Shown here: positions 35,874 to 44,827 of the stretch, piece after piece
Position numbering within the stretch: the stretch's first letter is position 1
Layout: every line of letters begins with the position of its first letter
Assembly: GCA_050486405.1 (NCBI GenBank)
Contig: JBJHDF010000014.1
Coordinates: forward strand, 1 to 64,000
DNA length: 64,000 nucleotides
Direction: 5' to 3'
DNA from: JBJHDF01 sp050486405
Lineage (GTDB): Bacteria; Pseudomonadota; Gammaproteobacteria; Pseudomonadales; Cellvibrionaceae
Notes under the pieces: generated by a model
The model's database searches: none
Seen by the model: only the letters and a program-made list of their open reading frames with translations
Told to the model about the DNA's origin: nothing
Position numbers and translations under genes: made by a program

Positions 35874-36905
35874 ATGAAGCCCACCATCAAAGATGTAGCC
35901 AAACGCGCTGGCGTATCTTTCAAAACAGTCTCGCGCGTTATCAATCGCGAAGCCACTGTGGGCCAAGCGCTGCAGGACAAAGTGTGGCGGGCGGTCGAGG
36001 AACTCAATTATCAACCCAACCTCTCCGCACGGGGCCTGCGCGGCACAGCCTCGTCCATCGGCTTTATCTACGACAACCCCAACAGCAACTATGTGATCGA
36101 CATGCAGCGGGGCATACTGGACACATGTCGGCGCGAGGGCTACGAACTGGTGATTCACCCCTGCGACACCAAGTCGCCAGAGCTGATCGACGAAGTCCTC
36201 GGCATGGTAAATCGCAGCCGGGTGGGCGGACTGGTGTTGACCCCGCCCGCCTCGGAAATGCCCGAAGTGCTCGACGCGCTGGAAGATGCTGGCGTTCGCT
36301 TTGTGCGTATACTCTCCGGCTCCCAGCCGCCGGATCAGCGTTCACCCTGTGTGTTTATCGACGACCGCACCACGGCCTACCGGATAACCCAGTACCTGAT
36401 CGACCTGGGCCACCGGGAAATCGCCTTCCTCGGCGGCGAGGAGGCCCACAAGTCCAGCGTCGAACGCCTGGAGGGTTACCGCCAGGCGCTGCGGGACAAC
36501 GGCATCAAACCCAACAAGGACTTTCAGCTGCCCGGCGAGTACTCGTTTGAGTCAGGCGTCAAACGCACCCAAAAGCTGATGACCATGCCCCGGCAGCCGA
36601 GCGCCATCTTCGCCTGCAACGACGAAATCGCCGCCGGCACCCTGTTTGCCACCCGCCTGTCGGGAGTGGATGTTCCCAAAGAGCTGTCCATCGTCGGCTT
36701 TGAGGACAGCCCCTTTTCGCGTCAGGCCTGGCCCAACCTGACCACGGCCCAGCAGCCGAACAGTGAAATTGCCAGCAAGGCCACGGCACTGCTGATCCGC
36801 CAGATCCGGCGCCACGCCGACGAACCCAATCCCGACAGCGAAGGCTTCTACCCGCAGCTCATCGTCAGGGATTCCACCTGCCCGCCACACGGGCGCAGAT
36901 CCTGA
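35874..36905 (+). CDS. nagR: LacI family repressor, NagR-type
   Basis: This 343-residue regulator has the LacI helix-turn-helix at residues 4-30 (TIKDVAKRAGVSFKTVSRVI), the hinge helix around 48-58 (QPNLSARGLRG), and a periplasmic-binding-protein-like sensor domain. It is followed by nagB-II and nagA. A perfect AGACAACGTTGTCT palindrome lies between it and nagB-II, and matching palindromes precede the TonB receptor at 41913-44612. GlcNAc-6-phosphate is the likely inducer from family and context. Confidence 0.88.
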   Translation: MKPTIKDVAKRAGVSFKTVSRVINREATVGQALQDKVWRAVEELNYQPNLSARGLRGTASSIGFIYDNPNSNYVIDMQRGILDTCRREGYELVIHPCDTKSPELIDEVLGMVNRSRVGGLVLTPPASEMPEVLDALEDAGVRFVRILSGSQPPDQRSPCVFIDDRTTAYRITQYLIDLGHREIAFLGGEEAHKSSVERLEGYRQALRDNGIKPNKDFQLPGEYSFESGVKRTQKLMTMPRQPSAIFACNDEIAAGTLFATRLSGVDVPKELSIVGFEDSPFSRQAWPNLTTAQQPNSEIASKATALLIRQIRRHADEPNPDSEGFYPQLIVRDSTCPPHGRRS

Positions 36906-36960
36906 TCACCGCCCGCGGCGGGCTTTACAAAGGCAGCCAATCCGGCGAAAATAGCCTCTG

Positions 36961-36974
36961 AGACAACGTTGTCT
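36961..36974. promoter_or_regulatory. NagR operator ahead of nagB-II
   Basis: AGACAACGTTGTCT is a perfect 14-bp palindrome with the central CG typical of LacI-family operators. The same 14-mer occurs at 44697-44710, and its 12-bp core at 44731-44742. It lies 37 bases before the nagB-II start. Confidence 0.85.
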
Positions 36975-37010
36975 AACCAGCGCACACGCGTTCACCACAG
37001 AGGTACTGTC

Positions 37011-38066
37011 ATGACCGACGCCGGCCGAGAGCCATTACAACCCGAACAAACCCTGATGTTCCTGGAAGCCGCCGCCGCCGCCAACGCTGTCAAACAGCAG
37101 TTGGAGGCCAACGCCCAACGGGTTGCAGACATCGGCGCCCGCCTGCGCGCTGCCGCGCCACGAGCCGTGGTCACCTGTGCCAGAGGCAGCTCGGACCACG
37201 CCGCCACCTACGCCAAATACCTGATCGAAACCCGCCTGGGATTGATTACCGCCTCGGCCGCGCCATCCGTGAGTTCGGTCTACCGGGCACGACAGCAATT
37301 GGACGGAGTGCTCTACATCGCCCTGTCCCAGTCCGGACGCAGCCCCGACCTGCTGGCCAATGTCGAGCAGGCCAAGGAGAATGGCGCATTGACCCTGGCG
37401 CTGGTCAACGTTGCCGACTCACCCCTGGCGCAGACGGCAGATCTGGTACTGCCCCTGTACGCCGGGGAAGAGCGCAGTGTAGCGGCCACCAAGTCCTATA
37501 TCGCCTGTCTGTCGGCGATACTGCATTTGGTATCGGCCTGGTCGGAAAAGCCCGAGTTGCCGCCCCTACTGCAATCGCTGCCGGACCAGTTGGCCCAGGC
37601 CTGGGCACTGCCCTGGAATACTGCGGTGGACACCCTGGCGTCGGTCAACAATCTGTTTGTCATCGGGCGCGGCCTCGGCTTCGGTATCGCCCAGGAGGCG
37701 GCGCTCAAACTCAAGGAAACCTGTGGCCTGCACGCTGAAGCTTTCAGCGCCGCCGAAGTGAAGCACGGTCCCATGGCCCTGGTCGGCAGGGATTTTCCCG
37801 TGCTGGTGTTTACCCAGCGCGACGAAACACGGGAGGGCAGCAACGCCCTGGTCAACGAATTTCGCGAGCGCGGCGCCCGGGTACTGGTGGCTGGTGAAGG
37901 CAACGGCCATCCAGACCAGTTGCCTGTGGTGGCCGGCAGCGACCCAATTGTGGCGCCGATTCTGGCCATTCAGAGTTTCTATCGCATGGCCAACGCCCTG
38001 TCCGTCGCCCGTGGCTATCATCCGGATCAACCTCCACATTTGAAGAAAGTCACCGAAACCGTGTAG
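37011..38066 (+). CDS. nagB-II: Glucosamine-6-phosphate deaminase, SIS-domain type (NagB-II)
   Basis: This 351-residue protein contains two sugar-isomerase (SIS) domains: ARGSSDHA at 57-64 in the first, GRGLGFGIAQEAALKLKETC in the second. The C-terminal ARGYHPDQPPHLKKVTETV is characteristic of NagB-II/AgaS enzymes. It converts GlcN-6-phosphate to fructose-6-phosphate plus ammonia, replacing the unrelated classical NagB. I chose ATG 37011 (AGAGGT upstream) because the frame's earlier TTG falls inside the operator. nagA follows after 21 bases. Confidence 0.9.
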   Translation: MTDAGREPLQPEQTLMFLEAAAAANAVKQQLEANAQRVADIGARLRAAAPRAVVTCARGSSDHAATYAKYLIETRLGLITASAAPSVSSVYRARQQLDGVLYIALSQSGRSPDLLANVEQAKENGALTLALVNVADSPLAQTADLVLPLYAGEERSVAATKSYIACLSAILHLVSAWSEKPELPPLLQSLPDQLAQAWALPWNTAVDTLASVNNLFVIGRGLGFGIAQEAALKLKETCGLHAEAFSAAEVKHGPMALVGRDFPVLVFTQRDETREGSNALVNEFRERGARVLVAGEGNGHPDQLPVVAGSDPIVAPILAIQSFYRMANALSVARGYHPDQPPHLKKVTETV

Positions 38067-38087
38067 CCGAAGCGGGAGACATCAGCC

Positions 38088-39236
38088 ATGAAACAGGCAC
38101 TGGTCAAGGGTCGGATATTCACCGGCGACAACTGGCTGTACGACAGCGCCGTGCTGATCGATCAGGGGCGAATCCTGGCGCTTTGCGCCGAGAGCGATAT
38201 TCCCGCTGACGCTCAGCGCCGGGATCTGCAGGGGCTGCGGCTGCTGCCGGGCCTGATCGACACCCAGGTCAACGGCGGCGGCGGAGTGCTGTTCAACGAC
38301 GCCCCCGACGCCGAAACGCTGCGCACCCTGGGCGCTGCCCATCGCCGCTTTGGCACCACCGGCTTTTTGCCCACACTGATCAGCGATGAGTTCAGCGTAA
38401 TGACTCGCGCCATAGAGGCCGTGCGCAACGCCATGGACCAGGGCGTACCCGGTATTCTCGGCATTCACCTGGAAGGGCCATTTCTCAACCCCGCGCGCAA
38501 GGGCGTCCACGACGAAAACAAGTTCCGCCGTCTGGACGCCGAAGCTCTCGCCCTGCTCACCTCCCTGAAGCAGGGCATAACGCTGGTGACCCTGGCGCCG
38601 GAGCTGACAACACCGGACACCATTCGCACTCTGGTGCAGGCCGGTATCCTGGTCTCCGCCGGCCACACCGCCGCCGACTACCAACAAACCCGACAGGCGC
38701 TGGACGCCGGCTTGAGCTGCTTTACCCACCTGTTCAACGCCATGACCCCCATGACCAGCCGCGAGCCCGGCGTGGTGGGCGCCGCCCTGGAAGACCCGCA
38801 CAGTTACTGTGGCCTGATCGTTGATGGCTATCACGCCCACCCGGCCACCCTGAAGGTGGCGCTGGCCGCCAAAGCCAAAGGCAAAATGGTGCTGGTCACC
38901 GATGCCATGCCGACCGTGGGTGCCGAGCGCAAGGAGTTCACGCTCAAGGGTGAGCGCATCCGGGCCGAAAACGGCCGCTGCGCCACCGCAGACGGCACGC
39001 TGGCCGGGTCCGACCTCGATATGCTCGGGGCCGTGCGCAACACGGTGGAACTACTCAATCTCCCCCTCGAAGAGGCGCTGCGCATGGCGAGCACTTACCC
39101 GGCGCAAATGCTGGGGCTCTCCGATCAACTGGGCCGCGTGGCACCCGGTTACCTGGCCGACCTGATTCTGGTGGACGATCAATTACACCTGGTGGAAAGC
39201 TGGATACACGGTCAACCCCTGCCTCAAGGTACATAG
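38088..39236 (+). CDS. nagA: N-acetylglucosamine-6-phosphate deacetylase
   Basis: This 382-residue amidohydrolase removes acetate from GlcNAc-6-phosphate, feeding NagB-II. It has LPGLIDTQVNGGGG (53-66), the metal-binding HLEGPFLNP (127-135) with Glu129, SAGHTAADY and FNAMTPM. DTQVNG in place of the usual D-x-H-x-H is normal for proteobacterial NagA. It is in one operon with nagB-II. A convergent terminator separates it from nagP. Confidence 0.95.
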   Translation: MKQALVKGRIFTGDNWLYDSAVLIDQGRILALCAESDIPADAQRRDLQGLRLLPGLIDTQVNGGGGVLFNDAPDAETLRTLGAAHRRFGTTGFLPTLISDEFSVMTRAIEAVRNAMDQGVPGILGIHLEGPFLNPARKGVHDENKFRRLDAEALALLTSLKQGITLVTLAPELTTPDTIRTLVQAGILVSAGHTAADYQQTRQALDAGLSCFTHLFNAMTPMTSREPGVVGAALEDPHSYCGLIVDGYHAHPATLKVALAAKAKGKMVLVTDAMPTVGAERKEFTLKGERIRAENGRCATADGTLAGSDLDMLGAVRNTVELLNLPLEEALRMASTYPAQMLGLSDQLGRVAPGYLADLILVDDQLHLVESWIHGQPLPQGT

Positions 39237-39258
39237 CCTCAGAGCAAAAAGCCCCGCC

Positions 39259-39287
39259 AAAAAAACCCGGGCATCGAGCCCGGGTTT
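39259..39287 (-). terminator. Terminator between nagA and nagP
   Basis: The 10-bp perfect stem AAACCCGGGC/GCCCGGGTTT (39263-39272 with 39278-39287) has a 5-base loop. On the minus strand it ends in seven Ts, so it terminates the nagK-nagP transcript; on the plus strand only three Ts follow, so it may also act weakly for nagA. Confidence 0.85.
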
Positions 39288-39330
39288 CAGCAACGCAAGA
39301 CGCATCAGTCAAGCGCGTCAATCAACCAGG

Positions 39331-40653
39331 TTACCGTCGCCACCTTCTCAACTTGTAGCCTTTGGTCGCGTAAAACAGAATAAACGCGTAGCAGGGTACC
39401 ATGACCCAATAGGCGGAACGGGTACTTACCGTTTCGGCGAAGTGGCCGTAGACCAGCGGCAAGAGGGCACCACCGGCAATCCCCATGATCAACAACGCGG
39501 AACCAACGCTGGTATACTTGCCAAGATCGGACAGCGCCAGCGGCCAGATCGCCGGCCAACACAAGGCGTTGGCAAAGCCCAGCAAGGCGACAAACATGAC
39601 AGTGTCCGGTACTGTTGGAATACCCATCCAGCCAAACATTATCGCCGATATCAAATGGCTCTCGGCAGAGCCCATCAACACGCCCAGGGTAAAGAGCAAA
39701 CCAAAGATTGCAGACCCCTGCAGTGCCCGTGGCTGGCTCAGGTAACGCGGAATCAACGCCACACCCAGCAGGTAGCCAAGCACCATGAAAGCCATGGTGT
39801 AGGAGGTGAGGGAGCCAAAGTGGCTGACACCCAACTGCCGGCCGTACAGGCCGATGGTATCGCCGGCAATCACCTCTACACCCACATAGAAGAACAGTGC
39901 CAGAGCGCCGAGAATCGCCTGCGGATGATTGAGAATCCCCCAGCGATCATCCACATCGTCATCCTGCTCGTCGTCCACTTTTAACTCGGGCAGCCCCGAG
40001 AAGCGAACGAACAGCGCCAGTACCAGCAGGGCGCCAGCCATGTACAGGTAGGGCACCACCAGGCGAGCGGACAACTCAGCCAGGCGCAGCTCGCGTTCGG
40101 CCGCGCTTAGTGCCTGCAACACCGACTCCTCAAACTGGTCCATGCCGGTGAGCACCCAAAGCGTGAACACCACCGGCGCAACAATGCCTGCGCCCTTGTT
40201 GAGCAGGCCCATGATGCTCATGCGCGTGGCAGCACTTTCCCGGGGACCAATACAGACGATATAGGGGTTGGCGGCGGTTTGCAGCAGAGTCAAACCGGTG
40301 CCGAGTATGAACAGGCCAATCAGAAAAATGCCGTAGTGGCTGGTTTGCGCCGCTGGAATAAACACCAAAGACCCAACCACCATCACCGCCAAACCCATCA
40401 CCATCCCGGTTTTGTAGCCAGTCCGGCGCAAGACAAGAGCGGCCGGCAGGGCCATCACTGTATAGGCGATATAGAACGCAAAAGTAACAAACAGCGCCTG
40501 GAACTCGGTGAGTTCACAGACAATCATAAGAAAGGGAATCAGGGCACCGTTCAACCAGGTGACGAAACCAAAAACAAAAAACAGTATGCCGATGATTACC
40601 ATGGGCAAAAAAGCACTGGATTGACGCTGCTCAGCAGCCGCTGAAATACTCAT
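39331..40653 (-). CDS. nagP: Sugar MFS transporter, probable N-acetylglucosamine permease (NagP)
   Basis: This 440-residue protein has twelve membrane segments and belongs to the FucP branch of the major facilitator superfamily: FGFVTWLNGALIPFL near residue 30, ILGTGLTLLQTAANPYI, and FANALCWPAIWPLAL. NagP takes up GlcNAc in Shewanella, Xanthomonas and Cellvibrio relatives. Gene context (nagK upstream, nagA-nagB-II convergent) supports this substrate, but fucose-type sugars are not excluded by sequence alone. Confidence 0.82.
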   Translation of the reverse strand: MSISAAAEQRQSSAFLPMVIIGILFFVFGFVTWLNGALIPFLMIVCELTEFQALFVTFAFYIAYTVMALPAALVLRRTGYKTGMVMGLAVMVVGSLVFIPAAQTSHYGIFLIGLFILGTGLTLLQTAANPYIVCIGPRESAATRMSIMGLLNKGAGIVAPVVFTLWVLTGMDQFEESVLQALSAAERELRLAELSARLVVPYLYMAGALLVLALFVRFSGLPELKVDDEQDDDVDDRWGILNHPQAILGALALFFYVGVEVIAGDTIGLYGRQLGVSHFGSLTSYTMAFMVLGYLLGVALIPRYLSQPRALQGSAIFGLLFTLGVLMGSAESHLISAIMFGWMGIPTVPDTVMFVALLGFANALCWPAIWPLALSDLGKYTSVGSALLIMGIAGGALLPLVYGHFAETVSTRSAYWVMVPCYAFILFYATKGYKLRRWRR

Positions 40654-40704
40654 TGGACAGACCCACCTGCTTGCAAGTTAGTTATTCCCGGGCGCCAGCC
40701 GCAA

Positions 40705-41604
40705 TCAGGCCGGCTGCGCGAGTTGATGTTGCTGCCGGGCGTAATAGATCGCACCGGCCTCTGGCGGCCCCAGAGGAGGGGACACCTGCTGCGCCACTTC
40801 GGCATCAAGCCAGGGACGCAGGCGATCTGCCAGCCCACCCAACATGGACAGGCGGGGCGGACCCAGCGCCAACAGTTTCCGGCCAAGGGCACTGACGTAG
40901 GCCGCACCCTCTTCCACAATGCGGCGGGCCACGGCATCACCGGACTCGGCCGCAGCGAGGACCAGTGGCGCCAGGCGGGCAAAATCTCTGGAGGTAGCCT
41001 TGGCCATGCGCTCGACAATCATAACGCCCCGGGCCTGCAGCTGGTCGGCTATGGCGTCACTCAGTTGGGTCTGCGGCCCCAGATCATCAAATGCCAAGAG
41101 TACGGCTTTGATAGCCTCCAGCCCCATCCAGGCGCCGCTGGCCTGGTCACCATACGGAAAACCATAGCCCCCCAGCACGTGCCCCTTGCCGCCGACGGAT
41201 GCGTAACCACAGGAGCCGGTACCGGTAATGATTACCGCGCCATCGTCCCAGTTGTGGGCACCCAGACAGGCAATGTGCAGATCTGTGGTCAAGTGCATGG
41301 CGGCGAAGGGATGCTGCCAACGATTGACAACATCATACAGGCTGGGCAGGTTTACCCCCGCGAGACCAACACCCGCCACCAGGGTCGAAAGGGTGCTGTC
41401 CGGCAAACCAGCTTCACTCAAAGCACTTTTAGCAGCGTCACCGATGGACTCCAGCGTCTGCTCAACGCCGTGCAGCGGATTGGCAGGCCCGGCCACGCCA
41501 GTACCTATAATATTTCCCTCGGCGTCGGCCACACTGGCGCGACATTTACTCCCGCCACCATCAATACCGAGATAAAACATCTTGTTAATTGGCACACTGA
41601 CCAT
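40705..41604 (-). CDS. nagK: N-acetylglucosamine kinase (BadF/BadG/BcrA ATPase family)
   Basis: This 299-residue kinase has the ASKHA phosphate-1 motif GIDGGGSK (13-20), ITGTGSCGY in the middle, and a terminal GAIYYARQQ helix. In nag gene clusters of marine gammaproteobacteria this family phosphorylates GlcNAc to GlcNAc-6-phosphate after NagP import. It is 51 bases upstream of nagP on the same strand. An ATG eight codons further on is a possible alternative start; I kept 41604 because a GGGG-type site precedes it. Confidence 0.85.
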   Translation of the reverse strand: MVSVPINKMFYLGIDGGGSKCRASVADAEGNIIGTGVAGPANPLHGVEQTLESIGDAAKSALSEAGLPDSTLSTLVAGVGLAGVNLPSLYDVVNRWQHPFAAMHLTTDLHIACLGAHNWDDGAVIITGTGSCGYASVGGKGHVLGGYGFPYGDQASGAWMGLEAIKAVLLAFDDLGPQTQLSDAIADQLQARGVMIVERMAKATSRDFARLAPLVLAAAESGDAVARRIVEEGAAYVSALGRKLLALGPPRLSMLGGLADRLRPWLDAEVAQQVSPPLGPPEAGAIYYARQQHQLAQPA

Positions 41605-41637
41605 GGACGACCCCTAATTCTTTGCAAGTAACAACCT

Positions 41638-41719
41638 TACCGAGATCAACGCTACCGAGATCAACGGCTTCGCCTGCCGGCGATGTTTCTAATCTGACTC
41701 TTCGGTCAGTGGTCAGATT
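41638..41719. promoter_or_regulatory. Repeat-containing control region of nagK-nagP
   Basis: The 308-base gap 41605-41912 holds two tandem copies of a 15-mer (TACCGAGATCAACGC/G, 41638-41667) and an inverted repeat AATCTGAC...GTCAGATT (41691-41698 with 41712-41719). On the minus strand the latter overlaps TACAAT, a good -10 box (41721-41716). The NagR palindrome seen elsewhere is absent. The rest of the gap holds only a CACCCCTT/AAGGGGTG hairpin (41776-41796) after the TonB receptor gene. Confidence 0.4.
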
Positions 41720-41912
41720 GTAAATCATTCGGCCAACTATCTCGACAAATCAATATAAATCCGATAACTCTATCCACCCCTTAAAAAAAGGGGTGAGGTC
41801 GCCGACCAACACCCCAAACAAAAGGAGAGACTTTCATGATTGGAGGCTGGCTGTCCACCTCCCAAAATTTCCTCCCTGATGCCGACAACGCCATCCGTGG
41901 CGCAGCAACGGG

Positions 41913-44612
41913 TCAGAAATTCATGCGGACCCCAAAGACGAAGCGACGGCCATTTTCATAGAGAGACATGACTCTGGCCTTGTCAGTGTTGTACTCAATC
42001 ACTTCCTCGTTGAGCAGATTCACCGCCTCCAGAGACAGCGTGACATTGTCAGTCACGTTATAGCTGAAGCTGGCATCCCACTGGCCGTAGTCGTCGTTCC
42101 ACAACTCGTCACCGTTAAAGTGAAGCCCTTTGTACCACTCGGTCCGGTAGTTGTACATCAAGCGGGCACTGAGCCTGTCAGTTTCGTAATAACCTGTCAG
42201 GTTCATCATATGACGCGATGTTCCCTCCACAAGACCTGAGCCTGCCATGGACAAGTCACGCTCCTGGTCGCTACGCGCGTTGCTGTAGGTATAGTTGGCC
42301 ACAACACCCAGTCCGTTGAAGTCCTGCTGGTAGCTCAACTCAAAACCATCGGTAGTGCCACCTGCGCCATTGATCGGCTGATTAAAGGTAACATCAACGT
42401 ACTCCCCGGTTTCTTCGTTGAAACGCGGATCTACGAACGGTGCGTAGATTCTGTAGCTGACAATATCCTTATAGAAATAAGTTGCGGAGAACAGTGATGC
42501 ATCCGCAAAGTACCACTCCCAGGACAAGTCAAACTGATTGGCGATCTGCGGCCTGAGCTCCGGGTTGTTGCGAATACCCGCCGGTGCCGCCTGGTTCAGG
42601 GAGCCGAAGGACTCACTGGCAGAGATATCGTTCCAGTTCTGCCGCGACATAACGCGCGCGGCGCCAAACCGCAGGACTTGATCGTCTGTCACGTCAAAGG
42701 CGATATTGAAACTCGGCAACACTTCGCTGTAATTGTTGTCGGTTTCCACCCAGGCCAGATGCTCCGGTGTCAGCCACTCGCGATCAATGGTCCAAAAGCC
42801 CCAGGAGTCATCTGAGAACTCATAACCACCCGACGTCTGCCTGGTATCGACGTAGCGCACACCCAGGTTACCGCGATAGTTGTCACCGCCGAAGTCACCC
42901 TGTACATACAGCGCGAGAATATCCTCCTCTACGGACCAGCTTTCATCGAGAACCCGGCTTTGAGCAAAGTCAGCCGGAACACCATTGAGAGAACCAAAGG
43001 CAACCGCCTCCATGGCCGCCCGGTCGTGCGCAATCTGCGACGTCATATTGCCGGAAGCCAGAGCGTCGATGGTGACGCTGCCCTTATCACCAAAGCCGCA
43101 CGCCGTCCAGGTGGTACAGGTTTCAAATACGTGATCCAGGTAGCTGCCGGGCACGTCTTCGGGGTCAACACCGGGGAAAGAGCTGGGGTCAATGGTGTTC
43201 GGACCGTGCCAGCTGTAGGCGATGCGATCCTGGGTGCGTTCGGCCTGGCGGTACTTCAAACCGGTTTTCACCGCCACAAAGGGCCCGACTTCAAACGGCA
43301 GTTCCAGATCCAGTTGGGCGTAGGTCTCTTCATCGGTGGTTGGTTTGGAGCCACCCCAGATCCACCCCGGTGCAAAATTGTTGGAGCTGGAAGCATCCAC
43401 ATCGGTATTGAGCACCGGGCGGCTGCCGGTCAGATCGAAGCTGTAGCCCGTGGGCTCCAGAGGGCCCGCCGAGTAAGACGCTTCGCGGAAAGTACCACCC
43501 TCGGCCTGGGTATGACCGACCTGAGCATGCAGGGAAAACGCGTCGGTTTGATAGTTGACATCCAAATCAAAAGACTGAGTTTCCGTGGAGGAGCGGCGGT
43601 TGATAAAGTTGTACTCGGTGGTGCCCGCAACCGCACTGGCCGCCAGCACATTGCCGTTTTGCACAGTCTTGTTGGTCAGATTACCTTCCACCGCCTGGTT
43701 GTTGGGGAAGATCAACCAGTTCTGGTTGTGGTTATCCGCATCCATTTGCGAGTCGAGGACATTGAAAACAATATCCAACTCATCAGTGGGCGCAAACTGC
43801 AAGGAGGCGAACAGAGTCTGCCGCTCCCGGGACTGTTCAAAACGCGGAACACCGATATGACTGGGTACGCGCTCGCCTTCGGTTTCGCGCCAGCCCAGAA
43901 TCTCTACACCTTCACGCACCAAGGTACGATCCTGCTTCACGCCCGACACCAGGAAACCGAAGGTTCCCGCGGCATTCTTCCAGGAATACATCCCAGCAAC
44001 CTGCGGATCCAACTTGCCCGAGGTTTCGGAGTACTGCCCTTCCAGCGCCACGCTGACCGAGTTGGCGTCCATATCCAGAGGCCTCCGGGTACGCAGTACC
44101 ACGGTACCACCGATGGAGCCTTCATCCATGCTGGCCACAGGCGTCTTGTGCACCTCTACACTGCCCACCAATACCGAAGGCAACAGTGTGTAGTTGAAGC
44201 TTCGTGCCGGAGTATCGAGGATAAACCAGTCGGCAGTGGCCACGGTCTGGCCATTGAGCAAGGTGCGGTTGGCCGAGGGGCCGGCGCCACGAATGGTGAC
44301 TTTCTCACCTTCACCAAATTCGCGGCTGACGCCAACACCGGTAATGCGCGACAGCGACTCGGCGACATTTCTGTCGGGAAACTTGCCGATATCCTCGGCG
44401 GTTACGGCGTCCACTACGGCATTGGCATTGCGCTTGACCTCGATGGACTGTTCCAGCGAGCTGCGAATACCGGTGATCACCACCTCTTCCATGATGCTTT
44501 CCTGGGCAAGTGCGCCCGGGGTCATTGTGAGTAGGGCCAGCGCGCCCAATGAGCCGCAACTGGCAACGGCTCTATTGGCATAACGAATAGCATTAGACAG
44601 TGGTCTTTTCAT
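41913..44612 (-). CDS. TonB-dependent receptor of the GlcNAc/chitooligosaccharide regulon
   Basis: This 899-residue receptor has a signal peptide (cleavage near GALAQES, residue 36), the plug with EEVVITGIRSSLEQS, DRNVAESLSRITGVGV and EGEKVTIRGAGPSANRTLLN, and a barrel that ends in Phe (FVFGVRMNF). It is of the TonB-Xanth-Caul type, which imports oligosaccharides through the outer membrane. Two NagR palindromes upstream place it in the GlcNAc regulon, so GlcNAc oligomers from chitin are the likely ligand. AAGGGA precedes the start. Confidence 0.9.
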   Translation of the reverse strand: MKRPLSNAIRYANRAVASCGSLGALALLTMTPGALAQESIMEEVVITGIRSSLEQSIEVKRNANAVVDAVTAEDIGKFPDRNVAESLSRITGVGVSREFGEGEKVTIRGAGPSANRTLLNGQTVATADWFILDTPARSFNYTLLPSVLVGSVEVHKTPVASMDEGSIGGTVVLRTRRPLDMDANSVSVALEGQYSETSGKLDPQVAGMYSWKNAAGTFGFLVSGVKQDRTLVREGVEILGWRETEGERVPSHIGVPRFEQSRERQTLFASLQFAPTDELDIVFNVLDSQMDADNHNQNWLIFPNNQAVEGNLTNKTVQNGNVLAASAVAGTTEYNFINRRSSTETQSFDLDVNYQTDAFSLHAQVGHTQAEGGTFREASYSAGPLEPTGYSFDLTGSRPVLNTDVDASSSNNFAPGWIWGGSKPTTDEETYAQLDLELPFEVGPFVAVKTGLKYRQAERTQDRIAYSWHGPNTIDPSSFPGVDPEDVPGSYLDHVFETCTTWTACGFGDKGSVTIDALASGNMTSQIAHDRAAMEAVAFGSLNGVPADFAQSRVLDESWSVEEDILALYVQGDFGGDNYRGNLGVRYVDTRQTSGGYEFSDDSWGFWTIDREWLTPEHLAWVETDNNYSEVLPSFNIAFDVTDDQVLRFGAARVMSRQNWNDISASESFGSLNQAAPAGIRNNPELRPQIANQFDLSWEWYFADASLFSATYFYKDIVSYRIYAPFVDPRFNEETGEYVDVTFNQPINGAGGTTDGFELSYQQDFNGLGVVANYTYSNARSDQERDLSMAGSGLVEGTSRHMMNLTGYYETDRLSARLMYNYRTEWYKGLHFNGDELWNDDYGQWDASFSYNVTDNVTLSLEAVNLLNEEVIEYNTDKARVMSLYENGRRFVFGVRMNF

Positions 44613-44696
44613 GTGTTTTATCCCTTGCGATTGTCACGTCTTTATTTTTTGCCTCAACGGCGGTCACGAAAGTGGAGCGACTCGCCAAACAACCAG

Positions 44697-44742
44697 AGAC
44701 AACGTTGTCTATTGCATCCTACGCCAACTGGACAACGTTGTC
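44697..44742. promoter_or_regulatory. Two NagR operators ahead of the TonB receptor
   Basis: AGACAACGTTGTCT (44697-44710) is identical to the nagB-II operator, and GACAACGTTGTC (44731-44742) repeats its 12-bp core. Their centres are 33 bases apart, about three helical turns, which suits binding on one DNA face. They lie 85-130 bases before the receptor start on the minus strand and also upstream of the divergent VTT gene. Confidence 0.85.
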
Positions 44743-44827
44743 AATAGGGCGCCGGCAAGCCCGGCGGCGCCCACGGGAGTGGGGACTTGTTATACTGGGC
44801 GGCAATCCGCATTGAAGTTGGAAACAA

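Noticed and set aside
36969..37010. An upstream TTG start that would lengthen nagB-II by 14 residues
   Set aside because: The codon is part of the NagR operator and has no ribosome site, while ATG 37011 has one and fits the family start.
41836..41961. A 41-codon plus-strand frame (MIGGWLSTSQNF...) with a strong AAAGGAG site
   Set aside because: It overlaps the 3' end of the TonB receptor gene in antisense, has no promoter-like sequence close by and no recognisable features. The ribosome-site match is probably chance.
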